Positions 47,204 through 59,480 of a stretch of 64,000 bases of DNA are shown here, piece after piece. Numbering within the stretch: position 1 is the first letter of the stretch; each line of letters begins with the position of its first letter. Origin of the DNA: Smallanthus sonchifolius (lineage: Eukaryota; Streptophyta; Magnoliopsida; Asterales; Asteraceae); the NCBI GenBank assembly GCA_023525975.1, contig CM042042.1, positions 46,573,880-46,637,879 on the forward strand. Reading direction: 5' to 3'. The translations under genes were made by a program, and so were the position numbers. The notes under the pieces are model-generated. The model saw only the letters and a list, made by a program, of their open reading frames with translations, was not told the origin of the DNA and searched no databases.

Positions 47204-47910
47204 CTCTCACGTAAGGATGATGAAGAAACCCAAATATGAATCCTATATAGAGAAAAAAGAAAAGGTTGGATCATTCATGCTCTCACACCATATACACACA
47301 CTTGATCTTCTTCAATTATCTCTGATATGTCGAAGGGTTGTTATATGAATTATCCTCTCCCTGTGATACCTTAACCTTTTTTCCTGTTTTAAAAAGAAAA
47401 TTTTAATTTACATGACTGATTTGATGACATCCAATAACGTTATTTTTAAAGTTCAAATTACAAAAACATTTCCACTAAATTGTTTTTTGTAATATTTTCA
47501 AAGAAGGAATAAAATCATTGGTAGATGATGACATGGCATATATATAAAAAAAATTTCCACTATTTGATCCAACCCAACTTTTAACTAATGTAGTTGTTAT
47601 GTAGTTGTTACCCAAACAAAAATTCCTAGACACGTGACTACACAAGGAAATAAATCATTTTTTAAACGACATTGTACATTTGAATATTAATTATATTATA
47701 ACACATTTTGATCGGGTGCAAGCATCTTCACAAAATCTATACATTGTTTTTTAGTATTGATACATTTAACTAGCTAAAGAGGTTAATTATTATTAAATAG
47801 TTCTTAAACCAAAACTTTATAGAACATCACCTATTCTATAAAGAACCAACAAATAACTATTTATTTGGTAACCAAACACAACATCTTAGCTGCCAGTCAA
47901 ATTGAACAAA
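47204..47910. other. Intergenic, 3' flank of the PILS gene
   Basis: AT-rich. Contains one segment (47,465-47,545) with a diverged direct copy at 62,025-62,110. The 3' UTR of the gene should lie just below 47,911; no clear polyadenylation signal can be fixed by eye. Confidence 0.4.
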
Positions 47911-50900
47911 TCAAGCAACGAGCCACATGAAGAAGGTTGACCAAAGGGTAAGAGAGATCGACGCCAAACCATAAGTCCATAGCATGATCACCGAACAGTC
48001 ACTCTCACCAGCACCAAATAATTGTGTTATTACACCTATCATATTAACAAGTTTCACAATACAAATTTGAAAAACACACAAAGTTATTAGGGATGTCAAT
48101 TTCTGATACGATACGAACAAGGCATGAAAATTATCCGGTTTTGGCCTGTCATATCTGATCCGTTGAACATGCCGTGTTTGAGTTGATACGGTTAACCCGT
48201 TTAATTAAATGGGTCGTGTTCGGGTGGACCTATTTAATTAAACAAGTCGACCGGTTAACCCGTTAACACAAACCTTTTATTCACTACCAAACAAAAGAAA
48301 AATTTGCGACAACAGATTTCGTGAGAAATTTGTCGGAATTGGCCGTTAGCGACAAGTTGCCGAGAAAAAATGTTTGTTGGAAAAACCCCGTAGGAAATGT
48401 TTTTTTTCCCCAAAATCCTGACTAATTTTCCGACGAAGTAGTGACAAAATTTTTTTGTTGGTAATTTCCGACAACATTCTGACGATTATATTAAATAAAT
48501 AAGTTAACTTATTAATTAAATTGTAGAAAATCTTATGGTTACTTGAAAGTTGTTGCTATTTAATTTTTATTTAATATTTTTTTTTTAAAGTGAAAAGTTA
48601 TTACCGACGGGGAAATATCGACGACATGTCGTCGAGAAAAGTGTAATCCATCTCGACAATGTTTTCTCGACGACTTTTCAAGCAGTCTCGACGGAGCTTT
48701 GCCGACGAGGCATTCTCGACGACATGTCGTCGAGAAAGGCTATATCGACGACATGTCGTTGAATCTGCCTAAAATTCTTGTTGTGCTTGTTGGAAACTTT
48801 TGTAGAAAATATAAATGTTTTCTAGTAGTGATTACAAGCCGTCAACCCGTTTGACTTGTTTAAATAAACGTGTTAAACGAGTCGTTTTTGACTTGAATAA
48901 CTTTAATTGTATTGAGTTTAGGGTTGATGTCTTCTACCAAAATAAATATACTGGTCATGTTCAGGTATCAACGATTCAACCCACTAACCAGACACGTTTG
49001 TCACCCCTAAATTTGCCATCCGGCCAGAGCTCATACCTATGTTCATGGCTGGTGGAAGCGCAAACTGTAGAAGAAGAACAAAAAGGTAGAGAGGGTCTGC
49101 ATGTACTAAGCCAAAATGAAGCGCGCCTTTAACGATCAAAATGCCAAAGAGTGGCAAGAATATATACCGAACTGCTGCGATTCCTAACACAAGTGGTATT
49201 GAGATACCAGACCCTTTGAGACCTGTAAATCACATACTTTTAGTACTAAAAGATCAAGAACTTGAATGTATGAATGTGAAGTCACGGTTGGTTTTACCTC
49301 TTAACAGGTTCCCACCCACAATCAAAGTCACAACCGGAACCGTTGCTTCCCTGAGAGATTAGTGTCATAACAGTCCATTAGTTTACCATGTTTTCATAAA
49401 GAACTAGTTTTTTTACCCGCCGCGCGTTGCATCATGATAAAGTATAGATTACAATTGACTCGACTCGTTTCCGAACTCAATTTTCATCGATTATACCGTC
49501 GAATGAAAACATATTATATTTGACCGACTCGTTTCCAAGTAAATTTATGTTGAAATGTAGACAAAGTCGAAACGTACATAAAAATAAGCACGAAAATGTA
49601 TTATATTTGACCCGGCTCATTTCCTCAAAAAATTTACGTCAAAAAAGTAGACGAACTTTAATTTATACTGACACGTACATAAAAATAAGAACGTAATAAT
49701 TTAGTTTTTTTTAAGTAAAAACGTACAGGGATAAACCTGAAACTTTAAAAACTCGAAGGGTTGAAAATACATTTTGGAAACTTTTTATAAACCGAAGGGG
49801 CTAAAAGTGCAATATTCAAAAGTGAAGAGGTGCCATTTGCCTGTGGGTTTCCCCACTGACCATGCCAATTAAGTGTAATAGAAATAGTACGGAAAATGGT
49901 TCAAAGATTATACCCTAGTAAAGATGCAGAATCTTGAATCGCTCGAAATGGAGCTGTGGTGCCGATTAGCAGCCTGCGCATTGGTGCGATTGTTCCAATC
50001 ACGAACCCAACAATCTTTTACAATAAGGAAACATTGTTATGCTTATGTATGTCGAATATGATTATCTTTTAATGCTTATATGATATGATTAAGATTTGGA
50101 AACAACAGTATATATATATATATACCGCTCCAATTGTTGATGGTGCGAAAACCGCCTTCAAGTTGATGTGCCTTGACAAGTTCCTCAAATGCTGCTTCAT
50201 TGAATTAAACATCACCTATGCAAACAATAGTTTGATTTTTAAGGTCAAATGTATGTTTATTTAGAGCTAGCAATTTATGACACGATATGTGTTAAGACGG
50301 TTATTTAAACGGTTAGTGTTTGGGTAAACGGATTTAGGACAGTTGGACACATTAATAACATGATTTAAAACGTGTCTAAATGGGTTAAAACCTCTTAACT
50401 TGTTTAGGATACGCATAACACGTTTAACTTATTGTGTCAAATAGGTTTATAGGTTAACACGGCATGTTTATGACGCGTTTATCAAAACGACATAGTTTTA
50501 TACTTTTATAAATAGTTAAATACGACTTTTAACTTTGGGTGACTATTATTATATGATGTTAATTGCGTCTTATTATTTCTTAACCTTGTTTAGTAAGCCG
50601 AGTCAATAAATGTGTTAAATGTGTCGTGTCATTCGTGTTATTGAATTTCTTATTTTTAATCATGTTAAATGCATTTTGTCATGTCATTCGTGTTATTAAA
50701 TTTGTTACATTTAATCGGGTTAAATATGTCATGCAATGTAGCCCACTTATTAACATGTTTGTGTTAATGTTTAAGAAAATGACACGTTTAGTTAAACATG
50801 TCGTGCTCGAGTTCAATAGTTATGTTATTCGCGCCATGTCGAACGTGACTCATTTAACACAACACAACACGACACGTTTTGCCAGCTCTACGAGTATTGG

Positions 50901-52056
50901 AATGCGAAATGGATGACTCCAAGTCCGGAAAACAAAAACCAACCTTCATTTTTCCCTCGACTTTAGTCGAAGACTCGGATTCAGGAAGCAAAGGTATGGT
51001 CAAATCCTCTTGCACAGTTTCTGTTCCATTGTTACCAGAATCTTTGGAGAAAACCCGTACTAGGTTGTAAACATATGACCACAAAAATACAGCTCCAATC
51101 TAATGAATTTCTAATATACTATTAGTGACCAAAACGGAGCAAGGTATATACTTTTAGCGACCAAAATACTTACCGCCATAGATAGTGAAGCATAAGCCAT
51201 TCCATACTCGGAACAAACATCCGAATCTCCAAAGGGGGTGCCTTTCTCTTTGCACACAGCTGGTACTATGATCAAAAGCAGGTGTCCTAGGTTTCCTATA
51301 ATCCAAAAATCAATTATTTCGGTTCGGTAAGTTATGCACTGATAAACTATTTACACGAATACAATGTTGACAATTACAAATGAAACCTAATTAAATCATA
51401 TCTCAAGGGACATATGATGGTTAAGTGATGTATCTCACAACAAAAAAGTTAAAGGTTCAAACTACATGGTGCAGGTTGTACTCTATTTATCCTAGAAAAT
51501 CTAGGAATTGTTGTTAAAAAAAAATTATTACAATAAACCCTAACTAATATATTATGTCTAATATATTGTTGTGCAAATACCTGCAGAACATGTACCCAGT
51601 ATGAGTCCCTTTAGATGTGGAGGCGGTTTTGCAATGAGCATAAGCACCCATCCAAGCGCCGACCCGATTAGGAATGTTAGAAGAATATTAACAGGCATAA
51701 ACCACCTGCAGTTGAAGTTTTGATCTTTAAAAACTGATCAAATAATCCACAAGTCACCCAAGAAAACTTACTTACAGTGATATGAGGCTTTCATACGTGA
51801 TTGTTTTAGCCAGGTTGCTACCTACAAGTGCTGGGTTGTGCACGTAGAACACAAGCTGTCCACACAAGGATAAATCTTTTTAATACCCATGATCAAAAAG
51901 TTTGAATCTTTATTCGAAATAATAATATCTATTGATTTAATCAAACTAGCATGTTTCTTGAATCAAATATACCATGAACTGTTTTGAAACTTTTTTTCTA
52001 AAACGACTCGTTTCAGACTCTTCTTAACCAAATTGATACTTATTTGAAAGCCACAG

Positions 52057-52122
<66 letters not shown>

Positions 52123-55100
52123 AACCGATAAATTCTGGCGGTCAGGGTCATGTTGATGATTTTAGTATATTTGGGTTTACTTGATGACCAAATGATAAGT
52201 CATGTTAAAACATCCAACAAGTTGGTAAGTGTGAAGTGCACAATTGTTTGACGATCTTATGACTTCTGGAGCTAAAGACATTGTTGAGTTAATAGGGAGA
52301 ATCCCACTAAACAACGGGGGTCCAGGGGCAACGCCTCTGGTTAGCAGGGTCCTAGGGGCGGCAGCCTCTAGTGGGGTCCAAGAGCAACGCCCCTGGCTAG
52401 GGTTAAGTTGAGTTTTAAAGTGAAAGCTGCTGAAGGATGGTCCTCTGGACCAGTGTGGTCATGCTGACCAGTTTACTCCTCCGGAGTAAAGATTACCCTC
52501 CTGAGTAGAGGTGCTCAATAGAACCGGATCCAAATCTGATCCGGCGGATAATCCGGAACCGGACCCGACGGGAACCGGACAAAAAAGAACCGGACCGGAT
52601 TTTTTTGGAACCCAGAACCGGTTTCGTGGTTTTCAGTGGACCGGACAAAAAAGGTCCGGACAAAAATCGGACAAAAAAAACCGGTTCTAGCCGTTGGGCT
52701 GGAAAAAAAAACGGCTATATAGCCGTTAACTAGTCGTTTTTTTTTTGGTTTTTTGAGGTTTTTGAGACTTGAAGCTTAGTATAAATAGGTATTGGGGGTA
52801 TGGGTTAGTTCACCACAACATTGTATCTCTCAAAACTCAAAAACGCTCTCAAAACGCAAAAAAAAAAACGCTCACTTTTACGCAAAAAAAAATGCTCTCA
52901 TGGCTTCCTCAAGCACTCAAAATTCGGTTGGTGGTTCTACTAGCGATTCCACGGTGGTGACGGTACTTTCTTGCTCTCGAAACCAAGAGATATGGGCTTA
53001 TTTCGATTTATGCGAAATGTCGAACGGTCCGCAAAAGGCTCGTTGCAAACGTTGTGGTAAAATTTTGGGTGCTGCGGGAAATAGCACTTTGAGGAAACAT
53101 ATTGGTAGTCACGCAAAACACACTCAAGGTGAAGATCAAACTCAATTTGGTAGGGATGGAGGAGTTTGACAATACAATGTCGAGAGGGTTCGTGAGAGAA
53201 TGACACATTTCGTCATTCAAGAAGGCTTGCCTTTTGATCACTTTGATAATCCGTGCTTGACGAGGATGATACAAGAGACACTTCAACCGAGCTACACAAA
53301 TGTAAGTCGTTCTACTTTGAGAAGAGATTGTTTAAAAATGTGGAAAAGAGCTAAAAAAGAATTAATTTTAGGTTTTGAAAATTTAAATACCGGCATTAAC
53401 TTAACAACGGATGTTTGGTCCGCTCCACATGGTTTACCCGAATCGTACATTTGCGTTACCGCACATTGGGTTCAACCCGAGTCGTGGCAAATGATGAAGC
53501 GTACGATTGCGTTTGATTATTTTGGATATCCACATACCGGTGAAAACTTATTTTATATTTTAGACTCAGTAATTCAAACTTATAAAATTCAACCAAAAAT
53601 ATTTTCAATGTCTTTTGATAACGCTTCAAATAACACAAACGCGGTGGAAAAATTAAAAATAAAATATGAACCGCCTTGTAACATTGTTTTCTTTCATAGT
53701 CGATGTGTTGCACACATCATTAACTTGGTTGTTCAAGACGGTCTAAACGTCCAAAAAATAAGAGAAGTGAAAGAAAATTTTAAAGTGATGTTACGGGAAG
53801 TTTTTAGCACAAGCAAAAAAAGATATATAAACTATAGAAACTTGTGCCAACAAACGGATTCCATCTTTTTAGGTCTAAATTGGGACGTACCTAGTAGATG
53901 GAACTCAACATGGAAAATGTTTGAATCGGCCTTAAGGCAAAGAGTTACTTTAAAACATTTCCATGATGAACTTTTCCAAAAGAAACGTTCACAAAAAATT
54001 GATAATATAAGTTGGGATATGATCGAGAAACTAACTAATTTGCTTGAGGTTTTTAAAAATGCAACTACATGTTTATCGGGAGTTTATTATCTCACGTCTT
54101 CGCTAATACTTCAACAATTATACTTAATATGTAATAAATTAAAAGAGTTTGAATATCACGGCACTATTTTTGAAAAAATGGTAACACCTATGAAAGCTAA
54201 ATTTAAAAAGTAGTTTTCGGAAATGCCGGCCATTGTTACATGTTCAGCCGCCTTAAACCCAACGATTAATGTAACCGGTGTTGAAACATTAATTTGATCA
54301 ATATCGGACGATTTAAATATGTTCAAGGAAGACCCAAATTTTGAATCAAAAGCAATAAGGGATTTCAATTCGGCTTTTAATAATATGTTTGATTATTATT
54401 TACGCAAATATGGTGGAAGTGGTGATCCATCAAACATACGTGAATCAATGGGTTCGGGTTCAGGTTCAGGTTCTAGTAGTTCAAGGAACTCGATGCTAAA
54501 TTTATTTAACACTTTAAGAAACGAAAATACTAAACGAGCTCGTGGAAGCACACCAAGTAGCGAGCTTGGGAGATATCAAGCAACCGACTTTATTTCAACT
54601 CTAAGATCCGAAGAGTTTGAAAACTTTGATATCTTGAGTTGGTGGCAAGGAAGGGAATCCCAATATCCCGTTCTAGCAATGGCCCGTGACCTACTAACCG
54701 TCCAAGCTTCCACTATAGCTTCGAAATCTGCTTTTTCTCTTAGTGGCAGGGTTTTATCTATTCGAAGAACGAGGCTTACACCGGAATCTATGGAGATGTG
54801 TATTTGCTTGAAGGACCATTTGGATGCCGCCGAACGTGTACAACATTTTGCAAAACTAGAAGGTGAGCTTGACATTGAACAAGAAATACACGAATTCAAA
54901 GTAGAACAAGGGGCGACGAATCCACTTTCTGACGAAGAACAAGCTTATGATGAAGCCCAACGTATCTCAAGCAAAGAAGATTGAAAACCGATGTTATACG
55001 AAGACTAAGACAAGTAGACGACGAATAACGAGTCATAATAAATAATATATATTTTGTGATTCAATTATGTTTTTTTGTAATTTTTTAGTACGAACTATTG

Positions 55101-55890
55101 TTAAATCACTTAAAAAATATAAAAAATAAATAAAACATGTATTTTATAGTGTATCTTTGTTAATTTTTTAAAAAAGTTTTTTTTAAATCCGGTGGAACCG
55201 GTTTTTTTTGTCGGTCCGGTTCCAAATATCCGGTCCGGTCCCAATAGGTTCCAACTCTCCACTCCCTTAACCGGATCCGATCCGAAACCGGTTCCAATGT
55301 GTCCGGTTGTTGACCAAGTTTGACGGATCCGGATCCGAAAAAAATCCGGTTCTACTCCTGAGTGAGTTTGCCTCTCCGGAGTAGTTTGGCTCTCCGGAAT
55401 ATATTGCATCTCCTGAGTAGAATTCCTTAGCAATTATGGGTTGACGGTTGTGACAGTTTTTCAACCAATAACCTTTATCATGACGTGACAATTTAACTCT
55501 TTACCCCTTATATAAATGCGAATTTGGTAATTGTATGACATACGAAATCTCTAACATACTTTCACACATTCGTTCTTGATTATCTGATTCTTATCCGATT
55601 GAATTCTGTATAAACCACATAAATAATTCAATCTGAAAGTGAACTATCATGATCATCAGAGAATTCAAATTACATTATATAAACGAACCAAAAATTCCTA
55701 CAGGTGAGCTGACCCACTTGATGATAGATTAACTAGAAGAAGATGAAAAACTTACTTCATTGACTTGCTTCCTTGCACTCTCTCCCAAAATATTAATGGA
55801 GTCCAAGGCCAGGAATGATCCAACACCAGTGATTATCAGAACTTTGAGAACAGGCACAGAAGCAGCACAAAACAGATCCAAAAACCCCAT
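47911..55890 (-). CDS. PILS: PIN-LIKES (PILS) auxin transport facilitator family protein
   Basis: Ten exons (minus strand): 55,756-55,890; 51,776-51,855; 51,581-51,705; 51,174-51,295; 50,944-51,099; 50,126-50,215; 49,914-50,014; 49,298-49,350; 49,037-49,222; 47,911-48,035. All introns are GT-AG and every junction keeps phase, giving 390 residues and TGA. I chose the start at 55,890 (MGFLDLF) because it matches family N-termini; an in-frame ATG 13 codons upstream lacks that match. N-terminal hydrophobic half: VPVLKVLIIT, LVFYVHNPALVGSNL, WFMPVNILLTF, KPPPHLKGLI, GNLGHLLLIIVPAVCKEKG. A variable cytosolic loop (residues about 170-215, IPLLPESES) is followed by NLKAVFAPSTIGAIVGFVIG, GGNLLRGLKGSG and LFGAGESDCSVIMLWTY. 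PILS proteins sit in the ER membrane and affect intracellular auxin accumulation (family knowledge). The loop makes the exact orthologue uncertain; PILS3/5-like is my guess. Confidence 0.92.
48088..49009. mobile_element. Non-autonomous hAT in PILS intron 9
   Basis: Ends TAGGGATGTCAA and, inverted, TAGGGGTGACAA. Subterminal motifs such as GGTTAACCCGTTTAATTAAA are typical of these hAT relatives. It fills almost the whole 1,001-bp intron: 27 bp remain before it (from the donor) and about 52 bp after it. Flanking 8-mers no longer match. It contains the CACTA mini-element below. Confidence 0.7.
48282..48830. mobile_element. CACTA mini-element nested in intron 9
   Basis: 549 bp. Left end CACTACCAAAC and right end, inverted, CACTACTAGAAAA, the classic CACTA terminus. 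Perfect 3-bp duplication att (48,279-48,281 and 48,831-48,833). Subterminal palindrome CGACGACATGTCGTCG at 48,619 and 48,717 and a near copy at 48,746. No transposase. Confidence 0.9.
49404..49430 (-). mobile_element. Helitron-like 3' terminus in PILS intron 7
   Basis: On the minus strand a GC-rich stem, GCGCGGCGGG, is followed by an A run and CTAG (plus 49,404-49,407), then T. This fits a Helitron 3' end. The body would lie toward 49,900; a 5' end cannot be fixed. Confidence 0.4.
50262..50890. mobile_element. Non-autonomous hAT in PILS intron 5
   Basis: Ends TAGAGCTAGCAA and, inverted, TAGAGCTGGCAA. Internal GACACG/CGTGTC-type motifs. It lies 53 bp past the exon 5 donor and 46 bp before the exon 6 acceptor. 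Flanking 8-mers match at only 5 positions, so it is old. Confidence 0.7.
52059..52118. repeat. (TA)n microsatellite in PILS intron 1
   Basis: About 60 bp of uninterrupted TA dinucleotides, 200 bp before exon 2. Likely polymorphic in length. Confidence 0.95.
52506..55354 (+). mobile_element. hAT transposon in PILS intron 1
   Basis: 2,849 bp flanked by a perfect 8-bp duplication ctcctgag (52,498-52,505 and 55,355-55,362). Left end TAGAGGTGCTCAATAGAACC. Right end, inverted, TAGAACCGGAT; it seems to lack about ten terminal bases present on the left. Both subterminal regions are full of CCGGATCC/ACCGG motifs. Carries a transposase pseudogene on the opposite strand to the host gene. Confidence 0.9.
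52900..54984 (+). pseudogene. hAT transposase with three in-frame stops
   Basis: One continuous frame from MASSSTQNS at 52,900 to TGA at 54,984, broken by TGA at 53,167-53,169, TAG at 54,211-54,213 and TGA at 54,295-54,297, with no frameshift. N-terminal BED zinc finger (residues about 30-75: CKRCGKIL, then LRKHIGSH). The catalytic region contains TTDVWSAPHGLPESY, SFDNASNNT and FHSRCVAHIINLVVQDG, typical of plant hAT (RICESLEEPER/Ac-like). C-terminal dimerisation domain: LSWWQGRESQYPVLA, FSLSGRVLS, RTRLTPESMEMCICLKDHL. Length is normal for the family. Not functional as it stands. Confidence 0.9.
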
Positions 55891-56060
55891 ATCTAAATTA
55901 ATTTTTGTTACATAAATTTCAAAAAACAAAAAAAATTGTTTATGAAATTTATAGATTCATAGCACTGGTACATATAAATATACATGCATTTATACGTATA
56001 TATTGATAGAGAGAGAATAATGAATATTGAAAGCTCCTCGACCTCAATATGTACCTACCA
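55891..56060 (-). promoter_or_regulatory. PILS 5' UTR and core promoter region
   Basis: On the minus strand TATAAATG (plus 55,987-55,994) lies about 95-100 bases above the start codon, leaving room for a short 5' UTR. A CT-rich run follows upstream (plus 56,010-56,017). Based on position and motif only. Confidence 0.35.
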
Positions 56061-57830
56061 CCAACCCGGCTGGCTGAAAGCTTAGCCAAATTCACATTCA
56101 TGATTCACCTTTCCTTCTTTTTTTGAAAAAGCAAACAAGCATGGCCATACAAACAAAAAGCTAAACTAACACCCAAGATTACATAGCAGCAAAAAGAAAA
56201 ACACCAACATCACTAATTTAATATATTCTTTTTTGTAATATATATCATGAATTATTAAATATGAGTGATTAATTTTTTGCATGGGATTATGGAACCACCA
56301 TCTCTCTACCCTGCCAATCAATATTTTAATTTAAAATCAAGGAGAATGTCACCTAAATTTGTTGCAGTTTAAATTCAAGGAGAATGTCACCCGTGAATAT
56401 TCACATGCATCTTATGTAGGGGGTTAATTAGATGATAAAACTATAGGGTTAAAATTATTTAAAAAAAAGTTTCATCATGGACAATTTTTTTTATTTATTT
56501 AAAAGGTTTTTTTTGGTAGGATGTTCAAAAGAAAAAAGCTTCACGTCACTCCTCACTACAACAAAATCATCCTCCGCCGAAGCCGCCTATCCATTTTGTG
56601 TTGATGTTGATTTCCTTTGGTTGTTGTATGTTATTCCGCATTTTAGTTCACAAGTGGTGTTTTTTTTAAATAAAAGGGCACCTCCGACATGAAAATAATA
56701 CGACATTCATTGCTCTACCTTAAGAAATGATACATCAAATATGATAGAATAAACCATTTCTTGTCAACATATATTCTTGTTCACTAATGCTTCGTAGAAG
56801 GGTGGTCCATATTGTTTAATAAGTTTGCTTGAGCAAGAATCTCACAAATATTTGACAAGCCACTTCCGAGAAGTTGGTTGATGATATAGGTTGTGATGAC
56901 TAGGAGTTCAACTGATCATGCGGGACCATAGATACATGTTGTACTATTTTTCTCTAATTATAGTTTTAATGTGTTTTTTTGGTGTGGACCATATGCCATA
57001 GTTATATATTACTTATGTCACCATGTGACTTAGTTTACCCACTGTTTATTGTCAACCAGAAATTTAAAAGAAATTTTAGGAGCAATCGTATATATTCCTC
57101 TAAAACCTTTATTAGTTACAAATATACGTAACTCAAAATTTTATTTATATATATCCCTTCATTAGTTACATATATACCCAACTGAATGTTGGAATCGATC
57201 GGAAACACGAATAAGAAGGTTAGGGTTGGGCTCGATGGAATAAAAATAATTGTATTTCTTATTAGGTTAAAATGATAATTTTATAAAAGATGAGGTATAT
57301 GTAATTTAAGTTTTGGATTAGGTATATGTATAATTAAGGTTAAAAATAGGAGATATATGTAATTCTATCGAAATTTAAAGTCACTTCCTCCAACTTATTA
57401 TATTAGAGGTGGAAAAAATTCTCTTTAGGCTTGTATATCATAAGTTTTATGTGATTAGGTGTCAAAAATATTAGAATGTTTAATGGATAATTGATAAAAT
57501 AATTATGTTTGATTTGTAAATTTATAAAATAACTTGGAATGTGATCGTGGCGATGGTGACTATGGTGGTGATAATGGCTCCTAAAATAGTTAAATAGAAT
57601 GTTCTTAATTTCTTATCATTAAGAAAAATTGATAGTAAGTTTAGTTTACATTGAGGGTTTTTCTTCCAAAACTAGTATAGTTAGAAAACTTATTTATTAA
57701 AATGAGTGATTTGAAAAATATTTTATCAAAATAGATGTTTTCTTAAAAAAATCATTTTCTCGCTCCCAATCTAAAAAAAAGTCTGCTTTTTCCGACAAAA
57801 GAACTTTAAGAACCAATATCACCGTTAAGA
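56061..57830. other. Intergenic, upstream of PILS
   Basis: AT-rich. Short frames only, none resembling a known protein. Part of the PILS promoter may lie in the first kilobase; no element can be singled out. Confidence 0.4.
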
Positions 57831-59480
57831 TCGTTATAATAAAAAAACATGACAAAATTTTAAGTTGAATATCACATAACAAAATATCCATTATAATAAA
57901 GATTAAATGAGAAGTTAATTTGTTTTTTTTATTTTCACCTCTTATATTTTAACCTTAACCTGTTTAATTATCTAATAATTTTGTTTCTCTTTAATAATTT
58001 TTGTTCGTTAATTTTTTTCAAAAAGCAGAGTTGTTATTAGTTTTTTTCGTCAACTAATAAAGGACAGAACGCTAGAGAAATCAAGTTAAGAAGCTAGCTT
58101 ATAAGATTTTGACTTTAGGGGCTCACTCCCAATATAAAGGTGAATACTTTATCTCTTTAAACTTGTGTCAAACATTTTATTTGCGAAAATGGCCAAATAA
58201 GGTTAACGAAGTAATGCTCAACGTTCATCTACTTATAAGCATTCAGGTCATAGGTATACGTAAAACTTGCAAGAGATACACGGGTCTCGGGTGAAATTCC
58301 CGAATTACGACGGGTACTTCCCTTTATAACAAATGAGGAGACATGAGTCCCTGTTGTTATAAAGACATACTACGAGTGTATCGTTATAATAAAAAAAACA
58401 TGACAATTTTAAGTTGAATATCACATAACAAAATATCCATTATAATAAAGATTAAATGAGAAGTTAATTTGTTTTTTCCATTTTCACCTCTTATATTTTA
58501 ACCTTAACCTGTTTAATTATCTAAAAATTTTGTTTCTCTTTAATAATTTTTGTTCGTTAATTTTTTTCAAAAAGCGGTGTTGTTATTAGTTTTTTTCGTC
58601 AACTAATAAAGGACAGAACGCTAGAGAAATCAAGTTAAGAAGCTAGCTTATAAGATTTTGACTTTAGGGGCTCACTCCCAATATAAAGGTGAATACTTTA
58701 TCTCTTTAAACTTGTGTCAAACATTTTATTTGCGAAAATGGCCAAATAAAGGTTAACGAAGTAATGCTTAACGTTCTTCTACATATAAGCATTCAGGTCA
58801 TAGGTATACGTAAAACTTGCAAGGGATATACTGGTCTCGGGTGAAATTCCCGGATTACAGCTGGTACTTCCCTTTATAACAAATGAGGAGACATGAGTCC
58901 CTGTTGTTATAAAGACATACTACGAGTGTATCGTTATAATAAAAAAAACATGACAAAATTTTAAGTTGAATATCACATAACAAAATATCCATTATAATAA
59001 AGATTAAATGAGAAGTTAATTTGTTTTTTCATTTTCACCTCTTATATTTTAACCTTAACCTGTTTAATTATCTAATAATTTTGGTTCTCTTTAATAATTT
59101 TTGTTCGTTAATTTTTTTCAAAAAGCGGAGTTGTTATTAGTTTTTTTCGTCAACTAATAAAGGACAGAACGCTAGAGAAATCAAGTTAAGAAGCTAGCTT
59201 ATAAGATTTTGACTTTAGGGGCTCACTCCCAATATAAAGGTGAATACTTTATCTCTTTAAACTTGTGTCAAACATTTTATTTGCGAAAATGGCCAAATAA
59301 AGGTTAACGAAGTAATGCTCAACGTTCTTCTACTTATAAGCATTCAGGTCATAGGTATACGTAAAACTTGCAAGGGATACACGGGTCTCGGGTGAAATTC
59401 CCGGATTACGGCTGGTACTTCCCTTTATAACAAATGAGGAGACATGAGTCTCTGTTGTTATAAAGACATACTACGAGTGT
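57831..59480. repeat. Three tandem 550-bp repeats
   Basis: Units 57,831-58,380, 58,381-58,930 and 58,931-59,480, each starting TCGTTATAAT and ending TACGAGTGTA, differing by scattered substitutions and 1-2 bp length changes. Each unit ends with a hairpin, CTTTATAACAA and TTGTTATAAAG around about 21 bases. Confidence 0.95.

Larger units (their letters stand above)
52151..55658 (+). repeat. Probable solo LTR, split by the hAT element
   Basis: Without the hAT insertion this is about 650 bp running from TGTTGATGAT to GATCATCA. It has three imperfect hairpin units of GGGTCCAGGGGCAACGCC type (52,316-52,402), CTCCGGAGTA-type palindromes on both sides of the hAT, and a TATA-like TATATAAAT at 55,507-55,515. 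This organisation resembles copia LTRs. The exact ends and a target duplication could not be confirmed. Confidence 0.4.

Noticed and set aside
51963..52151. Small frame with YIYIYI repeats
   Set aside because: Translation of the (TA)n microsatellite.
55891..55929. Upstream ATG adding 13 residues to the PILS protein
   Set aside because: In frame, but the extra residues do not look like the family N-terminus, whereas the internal ATG fits it exactly; an alternative start remains possible.
58109..58294. 61-codon frame near the PILS upstream region
   Set aside because: Lies in the first 550-bp tandem unit and is broken in the other two units.
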